Source: Thalassia testudinum (lineage: Eukaryota > Streptophyta > Magnoliopsida > Alismatales > Hydrocharitaceae). From it: 64,000 nucleotides of DNA. Location: contig JAZHRO010000003.1 in NCBI GenBank assembly GCA_037157565.1, positions 42,793,001-42,857,000 of the forward strand. Direction: 5' to 3'. Both the position numbers and the translations under genes were made by a program. The notes beneath the pieces were generated by a model. That model searched no databases, was not told where the DNA came from, and saw only the letters and a program-made list of their open reading frames with translations. How positions within the stretch are numbered: the first letter of the stretch is position 1; every line of letters begins with the position of its first letter. Shown here piece by piece: positions 58,988 to 64,000 of the stretch.

Positions 58988-59245
58988 ATATGGCTGGCAA
59001 GTTATCGTGGGTAACAGCCCATAGGTAGGTTGTCCAGAGCCCAGTCACTGGACCTTTCTCTTTTTGCTGCCTTTAGGTAAATCTTAGACCAGGGAAGCCA
59101 CCTACTTAAAAAAAAAAAACAAAAGAAAAAAAAAAAATCAAAAAGGAGAAAAGAACAAAAAGAAATAAGCCACACTTCGCCGCACGAGTATGGCTGGCAA
59201 GTTGTCGGTGGTAACAGCTCATCGACCGGTTGTCCAGAACCCAGC
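58988..59245 (+). repeat. Duplicated 3' box of D
   Basis: Copies at 58988-59042 and 59189-59245 (ATGGCTGGCAAGTT...GTTGTCCAGA), separated by TCTTAGACCAGGGAAGCCAC and an A-rich run. Bases 59246-59798 are noncoding, with an (AAAT)n run near 59350. Confidence 0.75.
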
Positions 59246-59798
59246 TCAGAAAATGCACTAAAAATTCCCAAAATACTTAGGAAGAAGCGGAGAAGTAGAA
59301 TAAACTGGGGAGATATACACTGGATTCACCCTTGTGTTGACCCCGTTTAAAAAATAAATAAATAAATAAGTAAAATAATAAAAGTAGGGAGAAAGCTACC
59401 GGTTGTAAAGATACACCTTTAGGCAGAATTCTTTTTGAGGTCACCTAGAGGCGTAGAAATCCGAAGTCCGTTTTAATTGTCGGTCAACGAGTCTATCACA
59501 ATCACAATAAGATGCTTAAAACTTAGGGTTCTCATCAAATCTTGGGTGAGTTGAATGGCCGTAGAAAGCCACTCTTAAACCCTAAAATTTGAAAATCCAA
59601 AAAAAAGAGAGTAAAAACAGAAAAAGAAATTTTTCTTTGAATAAGGCGAGGCTTGAGGCGATCTGCATTTTGGCTGATACCCGGGCACTATTGTGTCTTT
59701 GAAAGTTCAGTTCTTAAGTAGACAATTTCTTAATGATTGAAAATAACTCAGGTCCAAATAATCTAACCTAATTCTTTTATAAATAGCATATAGTTTTT

Positions 59799-59831
59799 GC
59801 TAGGGACTAGCAAAAGATAGGCATGGGGGTA
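59799..59831 (+). other. 3' stem-loop and polypurine tract of D
   Basis: TTGCTAGGGACTAGCAA then GGCATGGGGGTA at the LTR edge. Confidence 0.78.
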
Positions 59832-61596
59832 TGATGTAAACATATTTACACTACTTAAAATGTCTATTTATGCATGTTCTTAAGCATAGGATTGCATTTC
59901 ATGATATAAATATTGCATTACATGCATCATCTTGCATTTAGAGTAGTTTGAATAAAATGGAGGTTAATTGTCTCCTTTTATGTGCTTGGACAGGGCAAAT
60001 ATTTTATCGGGGCCTCGGATCAAAGATCCAACCGTATGGATATGATCAGGGCGACGATTGGAGTTCAACGACTCCAAGATCGCCCTAATCAGGCATCCGT
60101 AGCATCAGATAGAGACCGGGGAACCCTAGAAGATCAAGGGCCAGGATGGTGTAAATCCGCACTTCAGATGGAAAATCCGACCACACGGATGAATTCGGAT
60201 CGACGATCGCAGCCCAACGACACAAAAATCGAGTCAATCCGACATCCGTGGCACCATCTACAACTTCCAGAAGATGGAGGCCAAGATGGCGCCACGTGGC
60301 ACCATCTCAGCCGCCCAATCGGCCGCATGCGTCTTGTGAAGACCGCGCACCGTCTCCTCTCCGCCGTTGGATCTCGATCCAACGGCTGCGGTCGTTCGCG
60401 CTTAAAAGCGTCCGCGCGACCATTTCGCCCGCGTAGCGCAGCGGCGACGCAACTGCGGGCGAAGCGAAGGTCGCGGGTTCGAGCCGCGGTGAGTGGGTGG
60501 AAGGCGCGGGCGAGCGGGCACGCACGAGCGTCAGATGAAGATCCAACGGCTGCGCGCGCTCAATCAGGACGACGCGCGATTGCACGCCGGGCGTAACGCG
60601 CGATCGCACGCGGGCGGGCGCGCTACGCAGCGGGCGCGGACGCGATCTAAGCCATCCGATCTCGCGATCGGACGACTGAAAATCAAGCGACGTGCGTAGG
60701 CGTTACGCGCGGGCAGCCGAGCGGGCGCGCGTGGGCGCGGCGGCTACGCCCACGTTGAGGGCTTTAGCGACGGTTTTATCCGTCACTAAAGACCCCTTAT
60801 TTATTATTTTGAAGATGTAATGTCCATTTTGCCCCCACTCCTTGCAACTATAAAAGGAGACCCCCTCCATACGAAATTTTCATCCCTTCCTTCTCCTCTC
60901 TACCTCTCCAAAGCTCAAGAGAAGCTTGTCCCACACCCGGGATGCTTCTCGCGAGATAAAGTCCAAATTTTCGTCCCCCTTCGGAAGTGGATCCCGCGAC
61001 GACGACGGCGTGCTGCTTCGTTCCCGTTCTTCTGCTTCGTCCTCCTTCGTCCCGCTTCGTTCTCCTTCGTCCAGGCGTCGTCCCGTCCGGCTCGTCCTCC
61101 AAGCGACCGTCGAGGAGGATTCTCTCTCCCTATTCTTTTTACTGCTTTCTAGTATAGATTTACTGCTTTCTAGAGTAGTCTATTCGTCCTCCGAGCGATC
61201 GTCGAGGAGGACATTTCTCCCTCCATTCTTTTAATGCTTTCTAGAGTAATTGTTTTATGTTTTCTAGTTGTAACGAAAGAACTCTTTTATGATAAATTCC
61301 TTGTCTATTCTACATCTCATTTTGATTTCCATGTATAGTATTCCTTCTCTCTCTCTTACTCCCTCTCTCTCTTTTATTTGTTGTAGATACTTAGATAGTT
61401 TAAATTGAATTTCTTTGTGACAAAATAAAAAGAAACGCGAAGTTTTTAAATCAAACGTTCGCCTCCCTGTGTTCGACCCGGAATTTTAATTTCGGTATAA
61501 ATTTTATTTGTTGAACACGAATCCTTCGCTTTCGAACTACAACGACAGGTTTTCCAAAATCGAACACGTTAGCGTAGCTTCGTAAATCGTTCAACA
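59832..61596 (+). repeat. 3' LTR of D
   Basis: About 99% identical to 53825-55590, with one 1-bp length difference. Followed by GTAGG. Confidence 0.95.
60431..60489 (+). other. tRNA-like module in 3' LTR of D
   Basis: A-box TAGCGCAGCGG (60434-60444) and exact B-box GTTCGAGCC (60477-60485), 43 bases apart. CGCGG/CCGCG can form a T-stem. Four of the roughly 16 LTR differences fall in this 60-bp part. Confidence 0.62.
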
Positions 61597-61601
61597 GTAG
61601 G

Positions 61602-61884
61602 GTTGATCCGGCCTAGAGTGATGGACCGTAAATCCTTGAAAGGTGAGCCCACCCATTAAAGCTTTTTTTTGCTTTAAGTGTAATGAGAAGAGAGGTATAA
61701 AAATGACTAAGTGTGGAGAGTCCAAATAAGAGGGAAGGAGTGTTATTGTAAAGAAACGTCTGAAGCCTGTGTAGTTAAGGAAATTAAATAAGTGTTTTTG
61801 GACTTTAGTGATATAAAAATCAAGTGTTGTATGAACTGATATTTGCATTTTTCAGAGGATTTCTCATTGTTTTCACCGCCCCCC
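61602..61884. repeat. Tandem array unit 3, right part
   Basis: Continues unit 3 after D: GTTGATCCGGCCTAGAGTG, AAAGGTGAGCCCACCCATTA, GAGGATTTCTCATTG. Confidence 0.72.
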
Positions 61885-62340
61885 ATTTGATTGATCGACA
61901 CCTACTTTCATCAGAACATTACCTGCCATTGGTAGGTTTCTATCCATTGTGTATTTTTTTTCTTCACACATGAATAACTTCAACTCCCTTCGGTAGATCA
62001 TATCGGTTTATGTTGTCGTTGATCATTACTTGTCATTAAGAGAATGTTACCGTTGAATCAAACATGCAATTGATAGTCCATAAATGCCCTGCCTTCGATA
62101 GATCATATCAACAGACACCCTTCTCCAAACCATCCAAATGTTGAACATGTCCTCCCACAGCCACGTTCTTCCTATCCATTGTCTGCCCAGTGCATAACAT
62201 GACCACCCAGTGGCAAATCATTCTCTTACACCAGAATTTGTCGATGCCTGCCTCACACAGAACATGAACTACCATCGACAGGCCATTTGTGCTTTGTAAA
62301 ACTCCTTCGTCCAGCATACATCATGTTCATGTAGAAACTA
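61885..62340. repeat. Tandem array unit 4, diverged and incomplete
   Basis: Begins like the others (GATCGACACCTACTTTCATC, CATTACCTGCCATTGGTAGG) but drifts off within a few hundred bases. Bases 62341-62537 are AT-rich with nothing identifiable. Confidence 0.5.
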
Positions 62341-62537
62341 TCTTCATGACCATGCAAACCATAATGTAATTAGATGACAAACACTTGTTATCATTTCATT
62401 AGACAAAATAAAATGCACATACAAAATACAAGTTCTGTCATCCATGTCTGCATACGTGCATCAAAATAATGTTCAATTCATAATTAAAAAACATCACCAT
62501 AATAATTCTTCCTACAGTTAAACTAAATTGAAATCTA

Positions 62538-64000
62538 TCACAATTTGATGCTTGATGCCCACTTGTGCTTGAGAATTGTAGTGACATTACGAGGTCTCAA
62601 TCGGTGGAAGCCCTCCATATTTCTACTCCTAACATCTCCCCCATTGCAGAGTACCTCCAACTAGCGGACAACATGTAGGGCGCAGTCATTGATTCCAGTA
62701 AGTTGTTGCGAGACATTCTTCTCAACAACTGTTGCAAAATTTTCTAACTGAATTGGTCTCAACGACTTCAAGTATCTCAAAACCAACACAATCTGCACAT
62801 AGAGAATCGGATTACATTCTTTTACGTTAGTCTTAAATGTTCTACAATAATGTGCAATGCTTACCATCCTATTAACAAACTCCCTCTCCCTATGCATTTC
62901 GCAACCATATCTTCTTTTCAGCATGCTGTTAATGTTCATCATCACGAAATCAAACTAAAGCAGGTGCCAGTGATTTAAACCATTTATTTGCACAAACAAT
63001 CACTCACACCTTTAGAGGAAATCCTCCTCTTACAACATAAATTTCAATGCTTCCTTTTCTTGTCTTACCTCCAGTCTGTTTGTTACCCAGCGTGACATTA
63101 TGTGGGTCCTTTCCCTTCTCTCTTTGCTAAAACCATCATGGAAAATCCTTGCCATTGCATTTATAAGTTGCACATCATTTCACAGTGTCAAGAATAAGTT
63201 CACAATTATTTACATAATTTAATTTCCTTACCTCGGTTGACATGAATGAGCTCTTCTTGAGGATGTCAGTAAGTGTATCTCTACTGATCAACATCTTCCC
63301 ATCTGGTGTTGACCAAATCGTTGTTGTCTTCATCTTCTTTGAGAAGAGGAGACTGTCAACCACTTCCCTCTCCTCCCCTTCCAAGCTCATTACTAGAGGA
63401 ATATCAAGATTCTTAATCTGTTGGTATCTACCAATTGGCTTGGCAGGTTTACCTATTGTTGCTACACCTTTCCCTTTGGAATCTGCTTGCAGCATCTTCA
63501 GTTCCTCCTCCACATTTGATGCTTCTTGTTGTCCCTTCCTCCTTTTAATTCTTTCTATCATTGATGGTATTTTTGGTGTCCCCTTAATATTGCTTCCGGC
63601 TTTCACGCACTACAACAATGACATCAATGAAATTAAAGGCAAGCTTTCAACACATTAATCACTTCGACAGTTGACATTTTATTACTTCATCTATCTTGCA
63701 TATTCTATTTAAGGCTACATTCTACTTTTTCGTTGCAACACAAAGAACTACTTACCTATATGTGGAGAACTTTTTTAGATATCGTACCCACTTTGCTAAT
63801 GGTGTGTGGTCGTCTTCATCGTCAAACTCGACCACGTCTTCCCTCCTCTTCTTCTCTGTTTCATTCTCATTAAACAATTTTGTCCTCGTGCTGCCTCTAG
63901 CACTTTCATCTACTACTGCTTCCTCTCAATTTCATCCAATAATTCCACCACCCCCTTCGTCCACATGCCTGGTGGTGAACTCCATTGCTGGTACACAATT
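62538..64000 (-). pseudogene. Ulp1-like (C48) cysteine protease gene, broken and partial
   Basis: Minus-strand exon-like segments. The first (64000-63756) encodes a piece ending VVEFDDEDDHTPLAKWVRYL, followed by a GTAAG donor. The second (63609-63232) has a basic N-terminal part, then WSTPDGKMLISRDTLTDILK. A later segment near 63170-63070 reads VQLINAMARIFHDGF...IMSRWVTNRLE after a frame change. The 3' part near 62770-62660 gives SQQLTGINDCALHVVR, resembling the catalytic Q...N-x-DC region of Ulp1-type proteases, then an in-frame stop and RLRPRNVTTILKHKWASSIK. I could not see the catalytic His and Asp with certainty. Genes of this kind occur in some MULE and CACTA transposons as well as in hosts. 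It converges on the FAR1/MULE gene. Confidence 0.45.

Larger units (their letters stand above)
53825..61596 (+). mobile_element. Element D: young non-autonomous Athila-like LTR retrotransposon (7772 bp)
   Basis: LTRs of 1766 and 1765 bp (53825-55590 and 59832-61596) begin TGATGTAAAC and end AACA. The 5-bp duplication GTAGG lies at 53820-53824 and 61597-61601. I count about 16 differences between the LTRs by eye, so they are about 99% identical and the insertion is recent. Internal order: primer site 55594, intron-like leader 55753-56749, one undamaged frame 56775-58562, internal polypurine motif, paired 3' box, stem-loop and polypurine tract at 59799. No gag, protease, RT or integrase. Movement would need outside enzymes, most simply from an Athila element. 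Confidence 0.95.

Overview
The window is repeat-rich nuclear DNA from a flowering plant; I cannot name the species. The evidence is an Athila-lineage Ty3/gypsy element, several related LTR retrotransposons using the same tRNA-Asp-type primer site, a FAR1/MULE-type transposase gene carrying plant-style introns, and long AT-rich spacers. No intact host gene is visible. The only long undamaged reading frame sits inside a young retrotransposon.

Layout. Bases 1-13081 are the 3' part of element A (+). Its 3' LTR is split by element B (2272-11760, +), and B's own 5' LTR is split by a solo LTR X (2693-4937). Bases 13382-13944 hold the N-terminal FAR1-type domain of a broken MULE/FAR1 gene. Element C (13945-36174, +) splits that gene. 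C's 5' LTR is in turn split by G (14428-27993, -), a decayed autonomous Athila-type element with gag, protease, RT, RNase H and integrase. The FAR1/MULE gene resumes at 36180-36627 and, after a 5.3-kb intron carrying a solo LTR Y (38046-40684), at 41967-43299. A tandem array with a unit of about 1.05-1.08 kb follows (43655 to about 62340). It is interrupted by E (45423-52669, -) and D (53825-61596, +). The right edge (62538-64000, -) holds exons of a broken Ulp1-like protease gene pointing back toward the transposase gene.

Seven insertion boundaries could be read to the base from 5-bp target-site duplications: B GTGTC, X GGAGG, G CCGGC, Y GTTGG, E GTGTG, D GTAGG, and C CCAAG/CCGGG (decayed). 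The order of events is therefore clear: MULE gene and tandem array first, then A, C, E and D, then B into A and G into C, and X into B.

The most interesting content is the set A, B, C, D and E. None has a visible polymerase. Instead, each carries at the same place a homologous protein frame of about 600 codons that I do not recognise; only the copy in D is undamaged (595 codons from its first ATG). The D LTRs differ at only about 16 positions in 1.77 kb by eye, so D is recent. These elements share with the autonomous Athila element G the primer site, a splice donor just inside the primer site, an internal polypurine tract and a stem-loop next to the 3' polypurine tract. C and G also share a 12-base LTR terminus. 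This fits cross-mobilisation by Athila machinery. Their LTRs carry a modular upstream region: a GTTGGAT/ATCCAAC hairpin, a tRNA-like module with A-box and B-box sequences, a second hairpin, then a TATA box.
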